From: an uncultured bacterium
Lineage (GTDB): Bacteria > Bacillota > Clostridia > Lachnospirales > Lachnospiraceae
DNA length: 64,000 bases
Direction of reading: 5' to 3'
NCBI GenBank assembly: GCA_948467735.1
Contig: CAOKFN010000002.1
Location: forward strand, 62,001 to 126,000
Every line of letters begins with the position of its first letter. Positions within the stretch are counted from its first letter, which is position 1. Under the pieces are notes generated by a model. That model was not told the origin of the DNA and ran no database searches. It was given only the letters and a program-made list of their open reading frames with translations. Positions 43,405 through 52,150 of this stretch are shown one piece after another. A program made the position numbers and the translations under genes.

Positions 43405-44556
43405 TTATGGCGCGGGATTCTCCGCGGATTCCTCATTCTTTACCAGAGAGAAGGTGACTTCCCAGTCTCCATCCAGCAGCCAGCCGCCGGAAGCAAATGT
43501 TCCGCTCAGAGACGCGCCCGCCAGTTCCTCCGGGGAAATATCATAGATAAATTCCGTATAGCGGTATTGGGCTTCATCCTCGAAACCAACGTGGCAGGCG
43601 CGGTCGCTGCAGGGGGAAGCGAGCACATTTCCGATGACGGTTCCGTCCGAGGTGATAAGGGTCAGCTCTCCATGGCTGCGGGGGGCGTCTTTGTCGTCAA
43701 AGCGCACCTGAACATGGAACCCATTGTCCAGAAAACCGGCGGCGGTAATCGTAAAGCCGTCGGTAACGGGCAGCTCCCAGCTTCCGGGAGCAAGCACCTG
43801 CGCCATGGAGTCCTTTGCGCGTACCTTCCGAGTGTAATTGTCCACATAACCCCATGAAAAGCAGGAACGCAGGGACGATTCCGGATTGGCGGGCAGAGTA
43901 TCCCACTCAGGCAGCAGCAGGGGCTCCGAGTGTTTCTGGGCCAGCAGTAACTGCCCTACGGAGAGGGTGTAACGCTGATTTTGGAAATACAGGGCGTCCC
44001 CGTTCTGGGCGGCAGGAGTAATTTCCACGAGAAAACCATAGGTGCGGCTCTCCTCGTCATAGCCCAGCGAGCGGTATTTATAAAACATTTCGTCCGTTCC
44101 GGCGGGGCGATTGACCCGATAGCTGTGGTAAAAATCCACGCCCTGCGCCAGACGGTCTTCGCCGCTGATATCCCCCAAGGTGACATAAGCCGCCAGAGTT
44201 CCGTCTTCCACGGAAGCGTACTGAACCGTCATGGTGATATCCTGACTGGTGTGGGTGAGCTTAATCGGCTGCAGGCTTCCGGCCACCTCCTCCGGTATCT
44301 TGTGGAAGAAATATCCGTAGGCGCTTGCGGCGCCAGTGGAAATCAGCCCAAAGGCCAGACAGAGCGCGGCGGCCATGCCTGCCATGCGGGCAGCAGGCTT
44401 CTTGAACATGGCGTTTTTAACGGATGTTTTAACCGATGCGTCTTTGCTGCCCATAGAATTTTTCCGCGCGTTTTTCCGAATGCTTTCACGGATGCTGTCC
44501 GCGGCTTCGGGGGACAGGGATACCTGCTCCATTGCTTTCTTATAATGTGACGTCAT
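43405..44556 (-). CDS. DUF4179-type anti-sigma factor / membrane-anchored regulator
   Basis: 383 residues. A cytoplasmic N-terminal ~55 residues (KKAMEQVSLSPEAADSIRES) should bind the sigma factor. One membrane segment follows at ~58-78 (MAAALCLAFGLISTGAASA), then a large outside beta-rich domain containing the DUF4179 region (FHKIPEEV...). It overlaps the upstream ECF sigma factor gene by 17 bp. This pairing is the usual ECF sigma/DUF4179 anti-sigma operon; the sensed signal is unknown. GGAG lies about 11 bases before the ATG. Likely autoregulated by the sigma factor, but I could not identify a convincing ECF promoter. Confidence 0.83.
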   Translation of the reverse strand: MTSHYKKAMEQVSLSPEAADSIRESIRKNARKNSMGSKDASVKTSVKNAMFKKPAARMAGMAAALCLAFGLISTGAASAYGYFFHKIPEEVAGSLQPIKLTHTSQDITMTVQYASVEDGTLAAYVTLGDISGEDRLAQGVDFYHSYRVNRPAGTDEMFYKYRSLGYDEESRTYGFLVEITPAAQNGDALYFQNQRYTLSVGQLLLAQKHSEPLLLPEWDTLPANPESSLRSCFSWGYVDNYTRKVRAKDSMAQVLAPGSWELPVTDGFTITAAGFLDNGFHVQVRFDDKDAPRSHGELTLITSDGTVIGNVLASPCSDRACHVGFEDEAQYRYTEFIYDISPEELAGASLSGTFASGGWLLDGDWEVTFSLVKNEESAENPAP

Positions 44557-45010
44557 AACTGCTCAGCTCCTTTCTCAACATGTTTCGGGCTCTCTGCATT
44601 CTGGTCTGCACCGTGGTAAGGGAAAGCGAAAGGATGCCGGCGATTTCCTTTTGGCTGTATCCTTCATAGTAGTACAGATGAATGGGCGCCCGATATTTGG
44701 CAGGGAGTGCCATGACGGCTTCGAGAACGGCCCGTTCCGTTTCGTCAGGAATATCCGCCGCTTCTTCCAGCGGGGCGGTATTATGGCGGCGCAGAAAACG
44801 GTAACGGTCCCTGCAGGCATTGGCGGTACACTGAAGAAGCCATGCCTTTTCCCGTTCCGGTTCCAGCGCGATATCCCCCTTTGCCAGCCGACAGAAAACG
44901 GTCTGGCAGATGTCTTCGGCGTCGGCGGCATGGTGGGTGATGCTGTAGGCAAAACGATAAATATCGTTGGCATATCGTTGAAACAAACGGGTTAATTCTT
45001 CGCAAGTCAT
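44540..45010 (-). CDS. ECF-type RNA polymerase sigma factor
   Basis: 156 residues, normal ECF length. Region 2 is at ~5-70 (YRFAYSITHHAADAEDICQTVFCRL, the sigma-2 core). Region 4 is at ~95-150 with the HTH YSQKEIAGILSLSLTTVQTRMQRAR. GGGAGG precedes ATG 45010 at ideal spacing. The gene is co-transcribed with its anti-sigma (17-bp overlap). Regulated genes other than its own operon cannot be told from the window. Confidence 0.92.
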   Translation of the reverse strand: MTCEELTRLFQRYANDIYRFAYSITHHAADAEDICQTVFCRLAKGDIALEPEREKAWLLQCTANACRDRYRFLRRHNTAPLEEAADIPDETERAVLEAVMALPAKYRAPIHLYYYEGYSQKEIAGILSLSLTTVQTRMQRARNMLRKELSSYDVTL

Positions 45011-45127
45011 GCTTAAGCCTCCCTTGTATGATGGATGGTTTCACTAATATAACGAATGGAGAGAGACTTTTATCACAGGGTTTCAAAATATTTTTCTGGC
45101 CTTTAAAATAATTGAAACGATTTCATG

Positions 45128-45682
45128 CTACAGTTTTTGATGGATATGGCTGACTGTTTTGATATAGGAGAGCAGAAGCTTCCACAATCCTCTTCCTGCG
45201 AGAAAAAACAGCAGGCCCAAAACAAGGGATAGGGCGAAGGCGGCCGGGGGCGGCGCCGTATAGGAGCCTATTTGGAACATGATCCAAGGGACGTCCTGCT
45301 GAAACAGGTATCCGATGAACTTTACCAGTCCGCCGACGGGGGCAATGACGGCCGCGGCAGTCAAGCCTATGGAAAGCACGCTGACCATGGGCAGAACAAA
45401 CATGCCGCTTAGGCCTGTCAGACCGTAAAAGGCAATCAGCGCCCCCAGCTTCTTTAAGTGAAACCCGCCGTTTTTTGTGATTTGGCTGCAAAGATATGCT
45501 TTGGCCAGTTCTTTCGGGCCTCCCATCCTTTCTAGGATCTCTTCCGGGGTCAGGTTTCCCTGAAGCTCCAGCTCCGATAATTCGCTTTTGATTTCTTTTA
45601 CGATATCAATGCGCTCCGAAGCGGGCATTGGTTTTAAGTATTGGTCGATTTTGTTCAGGTATGCGTCTAATATTTGATTCAT
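45128..45682 (-). CDS. DUF1700/HAAS-type membrane protein
   Basis: 184 residues. An N-terminal HAAS/DUF1700 helical bundle is present (YLNKIDQYLKPM, IKSELSELELQGNLTPEEIL, RMGGPKELAKAY). Three hydrophobic segments follow, at ~80-105, ~108-125 and ~150-172. The ATG overlaps the stop of the PadR gene (ATGA at 45682-45679). PadR plus DUF1700 is a very common Firmicutes pair; the membrane protein is the usual target of the regulator. The start is set at ATG 45682; the frame is open further upstream but lies within the PadR gene. Confidence 0.82.
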   Translation of the reverse strand: MNQILDAYLNKIDQYLKPMPASERIDIVKEIKSELSELELQGNLTPEEILERMGGPKELAKAYLCSQITKNGGFHLKKLGALIAFYGLTGLSGMFVLPMVSVLSIGLTAAAVIAPVGGLVKFIGYLFQQDVPWIMFQIGSYTAPPPAAFALSLVLGLLFFLAGRGLWKLLLSYIKTVSHIHQKL

Positions 45683-46026
45683 AACAATTCTGATTCTCCT
45701 CCTTTGAGTTCCGATAATGCTGTCAACAGATTGTTCCATTCCTTCTCCATGGCGGCAAGGTATGCTCTGCCCTTATCCGTAATAGAGTAATACTTCCGCG
45801 GCGGCAGTCCTTCCGTCGTATCCTGCCAGAAGGAAGATAGATATTCTTCTTTTAATAATCTCCGAAGCAAAGGATAAATCGTGCTTTCTTTTGCGGCCAG
45901 AATAGGCCATCTGCTCAGCTCCGTAATGATTTCATATCCATAGCAGGCCCGGCGGGCGATCATCTCCAGAATACCGAACTCCAGAGTGCCGCGCTTGATT
46001 TGGGATTTCCAGTCTTCAATGTCCAT
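45679..46026 (-). CDS. PadR-family transcriptional regulator
   Basis: 115 residues: winged helix with the family signature RGTLEFGILEMIARRACYGY near the N-terminus and PPRKYYSITDKGRAYL in the wing, plus a short C-terminal helix. AAAGGAGG lies upstream of ATG 46026. It is translated together with the DUF1700 gene. Its promoter region (46050-46078) is AT-rich with TATACTA and TAGTATA half-sites, which could be its own operator. Confidence 0.9.
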   Translation of the reverse strand: MDIEDWKSQIKRGTLEFGILEMIARRACYGYEIITELSRWPILAAKESTIYPLLRRLLKEEYLSSFWQDTTEGLPPRKYYSITDKGRAYLAAMEKEWNNLLTALSELKGGESELL

Positions 46027-46049
46027 TGGTATGTGCCTCCTTTATATAC

Positions 46050-46078
46050 ATCGTACTACATAGTATATAATATGTCAA
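46050..46078 (-). promoter_or_regulatory. Strong promoter of the padR operon with operator-like half-sites
   Basis: On the minus strand, TTGACA (46073-46078) and TACGAT (46050-46055) are 17 bases apart. The spacer and flanks contain TATATACTA repeats in both orientations (plus strand TAGTATA at 46061 and 46079), fitting PadR autorepression. Confidence 0.7.
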
Positions 46079-46117
46079 TAGTATATAGGACTAAATTGTA
46101 AATAGATTGGGGCGGCT

Positions 46118-46663
46118 TTGGACAAGTTCCTGAGGGAAAATGGAATCGACCGTTTGAAGGCGGCAATCGGCTTTTCGCTGGGAGGCAATATTGTGTTTGA
46201 TTATTTTTGTAAAAATACGGAGAAGATGGATAGGTTAGTGGTTGACAGCGCCCCCATATTTTATTTCCCTCAATTTGTACGGGCTTATTTTTTGGGGCGT
46301 TATAGGAAATGTCTGCCTGCGGTGAAGGAAGCCGTGAAGAATAAAAAGCCGGAAAATATTGCGGCGGAGCTGAATAAATGTTTCAACGGAATGGGAGAAG
46401 TGCAGAAGAGGACCGCGCCCATTGTCAGGACGGAGAGTCTGACCGGGCTGATTGAGAGCTGTTTTCTCATGGGGACGCCGCCGCTGGCAGAAGAGGAACA
46501 GCGGAAAATTACCTTTGTGTATGGCTCAAGGGATATTGCAAGGATGTGCATTCCAAGGATAAAAAAGTATAAGAACAGCCGCCTGCTCCGTCCCAAGGAG
46601 GAGGGGCACTGTGGATATTTCATGGAGCGGACGCAGGATTATGTGGAGAAGCTGATAGAATAA
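46118..46663 (+). pseudogene. 5'-truncated alpha/beta hydrolase
   Basis: 181 residues beginning at TTG 46118, directly before the nucleophile elbow GFSLGG (Ser at ~20). A complete alpha/beta hydrolase should have about 70-100 residues before this, including the oxyanion region, and an in-frame stop lies ~15 bases upstream. The catalytic His region is present (KEEGHCGYFMERTQ) and an acidic residue in YGSRD. So the gene is a remnant missing its N-terminal third. The break lies at the padR promoter. No good ribosome binding site. Confidence 0.65.
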
Positions 46664-46673
46664 GGGGCGCAGG

Positions 46674-46706
46674 CCGCCCAGTCTTTATTCCTGTAAGGCT
46701 GGGCGG
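46674..46706 (+). terminator. Hairpin after the hydrolase remnant
   Basis: A 12-bp stem (46674-46685 with 46695-46706, one G-U) with a 9-nt loop, immediately downstream of the stop at 46663. No T-run. Confidence 0.45.
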
Positions 46707-46711
46707 GCGGC

Positions 46712-46840
46712 TATGGTCTAAAGTTTTTTCCAAACCTGTGGTTATGGTTTAAGGCTTTCTCTCAAAGCCTGCGGTTATGGTTTAAGGCTTTCTCTCCAAA
46801 CCTGCGGCAATGTTCTAAAGCCTTTTTCAAGAGCTGGTGG
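46712..46840 (+). repeat. Four tandem ~32-bp repeats
   Basis: Units begin TATGGTCTAAAG (46712), TATGGTTTAAGG (46743), TATGGTTTAAGG (46776) and AATGTTCTAAAG (46809), each ending in a CCTGYGG-like sequence. Spacing is 31-33 bp. There are no spacers, so it is a simple tandem array, not CRISPR. The rest of the gap to 47091 is AT-rich and holds the leuA promoter. Confidence 0.7.
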
Positions 46841-47015
46841 GCTTGATTCTGAAAAAATATGTATGCTGTGTTAAAATAGTTCATGTTTTTATATAAAAAT
46901 AAGTTAGCTGAAATATCCACTGCGTAATAAAAATATATGCAGAATTAAGCGTAAATTCATAACAATGACATAAAATCATAGTAAAATAAATCAAGAAAGT
47001 AATTAAAAATAATAC

Positions 47016-47044
47016 TTGCGCATTGCCCCATATTGTGATACGAT
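47016..47044 (+). promoter_or_regulatory. Promoter of the leuA-araC fusion gene
   Basis: TTGCGC (47016-47021), 17-base spacer, TACGAT (47039-47044), giving a leader of only ~40 bases. That leaves no room for a T-box or leucine attenuator, so control is more likely at initiation. AT-rich DNA upstream (46860-47010) could hold operator sites. Confidence 0.6.
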
Positions 47045-47091
47045 TGTCAGACAAAAGAAAGTATCAGGGATAAGAAGAGGAGACGAGGAAG

Positions 47092-49104
47092 ATGACGGAA
47101 AATATTGCGGTCGGCCAAAAGTATGGGAAGACATATCACATGCCTCCGGAGGTAACGTATGACTGGGTGAGGAAGGAGTCCATTGAGAAGGCTCCCATCT
47201 GGTGCAGCGTGGATCTGCGGGACGGCAATCAGGCATTGATAGACCCGATGCCCTTGGAGGATAAGCTGGAGTTTTTTAAGCTGCTGGTGGATATCGGTTT
47301 TAAGGAGATAGAAGTGGGTTTTCCCGCCTCCTCCGACACGGAATACAATTTTATCAGGGCTTTGATCGAACGGAATATGATTCCCGAGGACGTGACCATT
47401 CAGGTGCTGACGCAGGCCAGAGAACATATTATCCGCAAGACCTTCGAGGCGGTCAAGGGCGCGCCCCATGCGGTGGTGCATCTGTATAATTCCACTTCCG
47501 TGGAACAGAGGGAGCAGGTATTTAAGAAGGATAAGGACGCCATCCGCCAGCTTGCGGTGGACGGGGCGCTTTTGTTAAAGCAGATGGCGGATGAGACGGA
47601 GGGGAATTTCACCTTTGAATACAGTCCGGAGAGCTTTTCCCAGACGGAGCCGGAGTATGCGCTGGAGGTCTGCAACGCGGTGCTGGACGTCTGGAAGCCG
47701 GAAGCGGGCCGCAAGGCTATTATCAATCTGCCTTCCACGGTTCAGGTGGCCATGCCCCATGTATTCGCCTGTCAGATAGAGTATATGCATAAGCATTTGA
47801 AATACCGTGAAAATGTGGTTCTCAGCGTACATCCCCACAATGACAGGGGATGCGGCGTCAGCGACGCGGAATTCGGCATTCTGGCGGGAGCCGACAGGGT
47901 GGAGGGCACCTTGTTCGGCAACGGGGAGCGGACCGGAAATGTGGATTTGGTCACGGTGGCGCTGAATATGATGTGCCACGGGGTGGACAGCGGGCTGGAT
48001 TTTTCCCATATTATGAAAATCAGGCAGGAGTATGAGCGTTTTACCGGCATGAAGGTTCACGAGAGGGTGCCTTACGCGGGAGATTTGGTGTTCACCGCGT
48101 TTTCCGGCTCCCATCAGGACGCCATCAGCAAGGGCATGACATGGCGCGGCGAAGGAAAGAGCGGCGCCCGCTGGGATGTGCCCTATCTGCCCATCGACCC
48201 GCAGGATGTGGGGAGGGAATACGAGTCCGACGTCATCCGCATCAACAGCGTCTCCGGAAAGGGCGGCGTGGCTTTTGTACTGAAACAGCAGTTTGGCTTT
48301 TCCCTTCCCGCCGCCATGCGGGAGGAGGTGGGGTATCTGGTAAAGGGCGTTTCCGACAGACGGCATCAGGAGCTGCATCCGGCGGAGATTTATCAGATTT
48401 TCGAGGAAAATTATATAACGCCCCGAAGCGTGTTCGATATTCCGGAATGTCATTTCCGTCAGGAGAAGGGAATTCAGGCGGAAGTCACCATAGAACAGAA
48501 CGGGGAAAAGAGAGTGATCAAGGCAGGCGGAAACGGACGGCTTGACGCGGTGAGCAATGCCGTCAAGACCCTGTTCGGCGTCAGCTACCAGCTGGCGGTA
48601 TATGAGGAGCATGCGATTTCCAAAGGGTCAAGCTCCAAGGCGGCCGCTTATGTGGCGGTGATGTGCGAGGGCAGGAATTATTGGGGCGTAGGGGTGGATG
48701 AGGATATCATCAAGGCCTCCATCGCCGCGCTGGCTTCCGCCGCCAACAAGCTGGCCGCGGAACAGCATATCACCGAGGGCAGGGAAGAGCGCATTGTGGA
48801 GATTATCAGTTTTATCAAGAACGATTACGAGAATGTGACGCTGGATACCTTGTCCGAGACCTTCCATCTCTCCAAGCCCTATCTCTCCAAATATATCCGG
48901 GAGAAGGCGGGAATGACCTTCCAAGAGGTGGTGAGGAAGGAGCGCATGAAGAAAGCCCGGGCGCTGCTGCGGGAGACGGACCAGACCATAGAGACGGTGG
49001 CGGCAGAGGTGGGGTATGAAAATGTGGAGCATTTTAACCGGCTGTTTAAGAAAAATTACGGCATAACGCCCGTGCAGTACCGGAGGCAGGAGACGAATTC
49101 ATAA
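47092..49104 (+). CDS. leuA: 2-isopropylmalate synthase fused to an AraC-type DNA-binding domain
   Basis: 670 residues. Residues ~1-550 are a complete 2-isopropylmalate synthase (acetyl-CoA plus 2-oxoisovalerate, first committed step of leucine synthesis). The metal and substrate motif is DLRDGNQAL at 41-49, HPHNDRG follows at ~250, and GNGERTGN at ~280. The LeuA dimer/leucine-regulatory domain lies at ~440-560. Residues ~568-668 are an AraC-type double HTH (LDTLSETFHLSKPYLSKYIREKAG, then IETVAAEVGYENVEHFNRLFKK and the hallmark YGITPVQYRR). Normal LeuA ends at ~550-560, so the HTH is an added domain. The fusion places a DNA-binding module beside the leucine-sensing domain. AGAGGAGACGAGG precedes ATG 47092. 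Apparently monocistronic. Confidence 0.92.
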   Translation: MTENIAVGQKYGKTYHMPPEVTYDWVRKESIEKAPIWCSVDLRDGNQALIDPMPLEDKLEFFKLLVDIGFKEIEVGFPASSDTEYNFIRALIERNMIPEDVTIQVLTQAREHIIRKTFEAVKGAPHAVVHLYNSTSVEQREQVFKKDKDAIRQLAVDGALLLKQMADETEGNFTFEYSPESFSQTEPEYALEVCNAVLDVWKPEAGRKAIINLPSTVQVAMPHVFACQIEYMHKHLKYRENVVLSVHPHNDRGCGVSDAEFGILAGADRVEGTLFGNGERTGNVDLVTVALNMMCHGVDSGLDFSHIMKIRQEYERFTGMKVHERVPYAGDLVFTAFSGSHQDAISKGMTWRGEGKSGARWDVPYLPIDPQDVGREYESDVIRINSVSGKGGVAFVLKQQFGFSLPAAMREEVGYLVKGVSDRRHQELHPAEIYQIFEENYITPRSVFDIPECHFRQEKGIQAEVTIEQNGEKRVIKAGGNGRLDAVSNAVKTLFGVSYQLAVYEEHAISKGSSSKAAAYVAVMCEGRNYWGVGVDEDIIKASIAALASAANKLAAEQHITEGREERIVEIISFIKNDYENVTLDTLSETFHLSKPYLSKYIREKAGMTFQEVVRKERMKKARALLRETDQTIETVAAEVGYENVEHFNRLFKKNYGITPVQYRRQETNS

Positions 49105-49121
49105 AAGAGGCCGTTATGGTA

Positions 49122-49154
49122 AGGAATTGTTAAAAATAATTTTTAACAATTCCT
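49122..49154 (+). terminator. AT-rich hairpin after leuA
   Basis: AGGAATTGTTAAAAA (49122-49136) and TTTTTAACAATTCCT (49140-49154) form a perfect 15-bp stem with a 3-base loop, 17 bases after the stop. It is low in GC but long; probably ends the leuA transcript. The remaining gap to 49430 shows no gene. Confidence 0.55.
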
Positions 49155-49429
49155 GTAAATTCCTTCACAGTCCGCCGGAACCAAACGGTTCCTAAGAATT
49201 GGAATATTTTTATCCTGTGGTTTGTTTATAGGCAGTCAGTGTGATAAACGATGATGTTTTTAAGAAGCCCTGCTCGGGAGGATAGTATGGGCAAGTGGGT
49301 TCGTTATGATGTGGAAGGCCATATGATTTTGTATCGTATTTATCTGTGAAGGTTCAGGTCTGCTGGTGCAAACTGCTCCGCTTGTAAAGCGGCGGATCAA
49401 TTCTGGGCGGTATTATTAATCAGTTTATC

Positions 49430-49465
49430 AAAAACGGGATGCGTTTCCGTTTAGGCGCGCATCCC
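49430..49465 (-). terminator. Rho-independent terminator of the Rpn-like gene
   Basis: Read on the minus strand, GGGATGCG pairs with CGCATCCC (49436-49465 overall) and is followed by five T (49430-49434). It lies 10 bases after the stop at 49476. Confidence 0.75.
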
Positions 49466-49475
49466 ATTCCTCTTT

Positions 49476-50480
49476 TTACCAATATTGTTTTACCTGTTCG
49501 CTGGATTCGCTTTCAGATAAATGAAATCTTTCTGCTATCCGCTTTATTGTGTCGGTCAGAGATACCTCTAAATCCCTGTAGGTTTGTACTGCGCCTTTAA
49601 TTTGACCTGCCAGTTCGCTTTCTTCCCTCATCTGTTGAATCGCCAAACACATATTTACATCTCCTTTCCCTTCAGGATATTTCAACTTGGATCCCGTAAC
49701 AACATTAATTACATTCGCCGTTTGTCTTTCCACGCTTTGGAATTTTGGGTCTTCTTTTATAATTTTATTTAATTTTTCCTTGTCTCTGGAATATTTGATA
49801 TATAGCATCACTTCCCGTAGGTTCGAGTGAAACTTGTCAATTTCTTTATCTGACATTACCGCCGGGGCAATTAGGTTCACATGGTAGTCCGGCGCGTGTG
49901 AAAGAATTGCATTGTCCACATCGGAATACATTTCTTTTAGAGAGAGCGGCGCATCCCAGCTGTCTGAGCCAAAATACACCACGAGGGTAATGACAGGGAT
50001 AAGGCGGTCTGTCTTCCAGAAACCGCTTAGAAACTCACCGTCTGTTGGTTCCTCTTTTTCTTGCGGATTATCCGGCTGTTTCGATTTGGATTCTTTCATA
50101 GTCTGCCTATGGGCATTGGCCGCCTTGCTGACTTGGCGGGACAGCTGGAGGAAATCATAAACCCCATTTTTGACCGGAAGGGCATAATGAATTTCTGCAT
50201 GGTTTTCGATTCCCATGATACAGTATGCCGTCCTGCCGTCCGTCATGGCGTACAGTAACTTCAGCACATCTCGGTATTTCTGCTCCGGCACACTGACGCC
50301 GTTGGCGCCATATGGAATTACAATCTCCGTCGTATCTAATTCCGTCAGTTGGACAGGATTAATCTTCTGGTCCCCATGGTATAAAAACTGGTTGAACGCA
50401 TCGGCAAAGACAATCGGATTTTTCATATATTCCTTTGTTACAGTATCTATCTTCCCCACGATAACATTCCTTTCTTTCAT
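49476..50480 (-). CDS. Rpn/PDDEXK transposase-like protein
   Basis: 334 residues from ATG 50480, preceded by GGGAAG within a short palindrome (GGGAAGAATCTTCCC); the frame is open further upstream without a better site. It resembles Firmicutes proteins annotated as Rpn-family nuclease or putative transposase. An N-terminal KNPIVFADAFNQFLYHGD is typical of the group, and VITLVVYFGSDSWDAPLSL around residue 180 probably belongs to the nuclease core. The catalytic residues are less clear than in the 6803 gene. The C-terminal helical region (AERFHLSESESSEQV) is common in the group. Its promoter and flank match those of the other Rpn gene, so the two may be co-regulated. Confidence 0.68.
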   Translation of the reverse strand: MKERNVIVGKIDTVTKEYMKNPIVFADAFNQFLYHGDQKINPVQLTELDTTEIVIPYGANGVSVPEQKYRDVLKLLYAMTDGRTAYCIMGIENHAEIHYALPVKNGVYDFLQLSRQVSKAANAHRQTMKESKSKQPDNPQEKEEPTDGEFLSGFWKTDRLIPVITLVVYFGSDSWDAPLSLKEMYSDVDNAILSHAPDYHVNLIAPAVMSDKEIDKFHSNLREVMLYIKYSRDKEKLNKIIKEDPKFQSVERQTANVINVVTGSKLKYPEGKGDVNMCLAIQQMREESELAGQIKGAVQTYRDLEVSLTDTIKRIAERFHLSESESSEQVKQYW

Positions 50481-50523
50481 GGGAAGATTCTTCCCATTGG
50501 GAGGGTTCTTTCCCGTTGATAAC

Positions 50524-50552
50524 AGTATACGCTGAAAAAGAATTTTTCTCAA
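50524..50552 (-). promoter_or_regulatory. Promoter of the second Rpn-like gene, matching the first
   Basis: On the minus strand, TTGAGA (50547-50552) and TATACT (50524-50529) are 17 bases apart. The flank GTTGATAACAGTATAC followed by RCTGAAAAA is shared with 7711-7733. The two genes themselves are only distantly related. Confidence 0.65.
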
Positions 50553-50744
50553 TAGCCTTTTCAAAATCCTTTGAACGATATTCATCGATTTCAGTCAGCC
50601 CAATTTTATGTACAGCTTTCCTAAAAATTTTGTTATCCTCTGTATGGAAATTTCGCAGTGTCGGAGTTTAAATTCAAGTGTGCAGAGTCTTTGGCAGTTA
50701 GTTTCTGGTTTTTATACTGCTTTACAGTTAAAAATTCCGCGCGG

Positions 50745-50818
50745 TCAGACTACATAGCGCCAGCCATGTACGTTTCATCACTGCAGTACGGTAAATTCCG
50801 GCGCTATGCAGTATAGCT
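50745..50818. repeat. Dispersed hairpin element, copy 2
   Basis: The left arm CAGACTACATAGCGCC (50746-50761) and right arm GGCGCTATGCAGTATAGC (50800-50817) are imperfect inverted repeats. The arms match those at 43296-43363 in reverse orientation. It lies in the 617-bp gap 50481-51097, in which no gene is supported. Confidence 0.55.
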
Positions 50819-51097
50819 GTATTTTCCATCAGACTTTTGCAAACGAGTTGAATGATAAAAAGTCCATAGGAAGCAGCGCGTTTTCTTTGAGAAATAGGAA
50901 AAAGTTATTGCTTAAAACGGCCAAGCAGCATAAAATAGATACTAAGGTACGAACTGTCCCAAAATAACTTGTGCGGCTGTATGCAGGCATTTGAAGGGCC
51001 GCTCTGATTTTTTGCCAATCAAAACGCACAAGTGATTTCACGACAGTTCCCAAGGACTACATCATATGCAATGCCTTATGGCGGAATGGAGGGAACT

Positions 51098-52150
51098 ATG
51101 CTGAAGCTGGAATACGACAAGCAGCAGATTGAGGAGGTTATTGACAAGATTGTAAAAAAGACCATGAATATGGACCTGACATGGGACTGGCCCTGCGGGG
51201 TGGCCTATTACGGGATCAGCGAGGCCTATGAGAAGACTCACAAGGAAGAGTATCTGAAGCTTTTAAAGGACAGGGTGGATGAGCTGATTGATCTGGGACT
51301 GCCCAAGGTCTGGACTGTGAACGCCTGCGCCATGGGCCATTGTCTGGTGACGCTTTATCAGGCCACAAACGACAAGAAATATTACGATATTTTGATGACC
51401 AAGGTATCGTATCTAACCAAGGACGCGCTTCGCTTCGGGGACAGCGTGCTGCAGCACACGGTGTCGGCGAAAAATGATTTCCCGGAGCAGGCGTGGTGCG
51501 ATACTTTGTTTATGGCGGCTTTTCTTCTGCTGCGGGTGGGCGTGATGAACAAGGACGAGGATATGATTAACGACGCGCTGAATCAGTATTATTGGCATAT
51601 CAAATATCTTCAGAATCCCAGCAGCGGCTATTATTATCACGGATACGACAATATTCATAAAGATCATATGTCCGGCATCTACTGGGGAAGGGCCAACGCA
51701 TGGGCGGCTTTCACCATGTCGCAGGTGGGGGGCATTCTTCCGGAGTGCTATCTGTATCCGAAGTATATGGACGTGGCAGGCTCCCTCAACGAGCAGCTGG
51801 CGGCATTAAAAACGGTGCAGACGGAGAACGGTCTGTGGAGGACCGTGCTGGACGATCCGGATTCCTACGAGGAGATATCCGCCTCCGCAGGCATTGCGGC
51901 GGCCATGCTGACCAGAGGCAATCCGCTTCATTCCAAATACATAAACAAGGCCATTGCCGGGCTTTTGAGCAATGTCAGCGAGGACGGCAAGGTGATGAAC
52001 GTTTCCGCCGGAACCGCTGTGATGAGAGATAAGGAAGGCTATAGAGGAATTTCCAAGGATTGGATTCAGGGCTGGGGACAGGGACTGATGCTGGCGTTTT
52101 TCTCCACTCTGTTGATATCCGATACCATAGAAAAGGACGGTGCGTTGTAA
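51098..52150 (+). CDS. GH105/GH88 unsaturated rhamnogalacturonyl hydrolase
   Basis: 350 residues of the YteR/YesR (GH105) type, an (alpha/alpha)6-barrel enzyme. It removes the unsaturated galacturonic acid left at the non-reducing end of rhamnogalacturonan-I oligosaccharides after lyase cleavage. Visible features are LTWDWPCGVAYYGI near the N-terminus, QAWCDTLFMAAFLLLRVG with the catalytic Asp, GIYWGRANAWAAF, and a C-terminal GWGQGLMLAF. No signal peptide, so cytosolic. ATG 51098 is chosen (GGAGGG 4-5 bases upstream); the frame is open to 51032. The stop overlaps the next start by one base (TAATG), so it is coupled to the esterase gene. Confidence 0.87.
   Translation: MLKLEYDKQQIEEVIDKIVKKTMNMDLTWDWPCGVAYYGISEAYEKTHKEEYLKLLKDRVDELIDLGLPKVWTVNACAMGHCLVTLYQATNDKKYYDILMTKVSYLTKDALRFGDSVLQHTVSAKNDFPEQAWCDTLFMAAFLLLRVGVMNKDEDMINDALNQYYWHIKYLQNPSSGYYYHGYDNIHKDHMSGIYWGRANAWAAFTMSQVGGILPECYLYPKYMDVAGSLNEQLAALKTVQTENGLWRTVLDDPDSYEEISASAGIAAAMLTRGNPLHSKYINKAIAGLLSNVSEDGKVMNVSAGTAVMRDKEGYRGISKDWIQGWGQGLMLAFFSTLLISDTIEKDGAL

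Noticed and set aside
45011..45075. ECF-type autoregulated promoter (TGAAAC ... CGTTA) near the sigma factor
   Set aside because: The sequence reads on the wrong strand for the sigma gene and the spacing is about 25 bases instead of 16-17.
46712..46840. Possible CRISPR array
   Set aside because: Units of ~32 bp follow one another with no spacers, are degenerate, and there are no cas genes.
46860..47091. T-box or leucine attenuator before leuA
   Set aside because: No T-box sequence or terminator/antiterminator pair; the predicted leader is about 40 nt.
47575..48612. 345-codon minus-strand frame inside leuA
   Set aside because: Antisense to a conserved enzyme; composition is that of a reverse-complement shadow.
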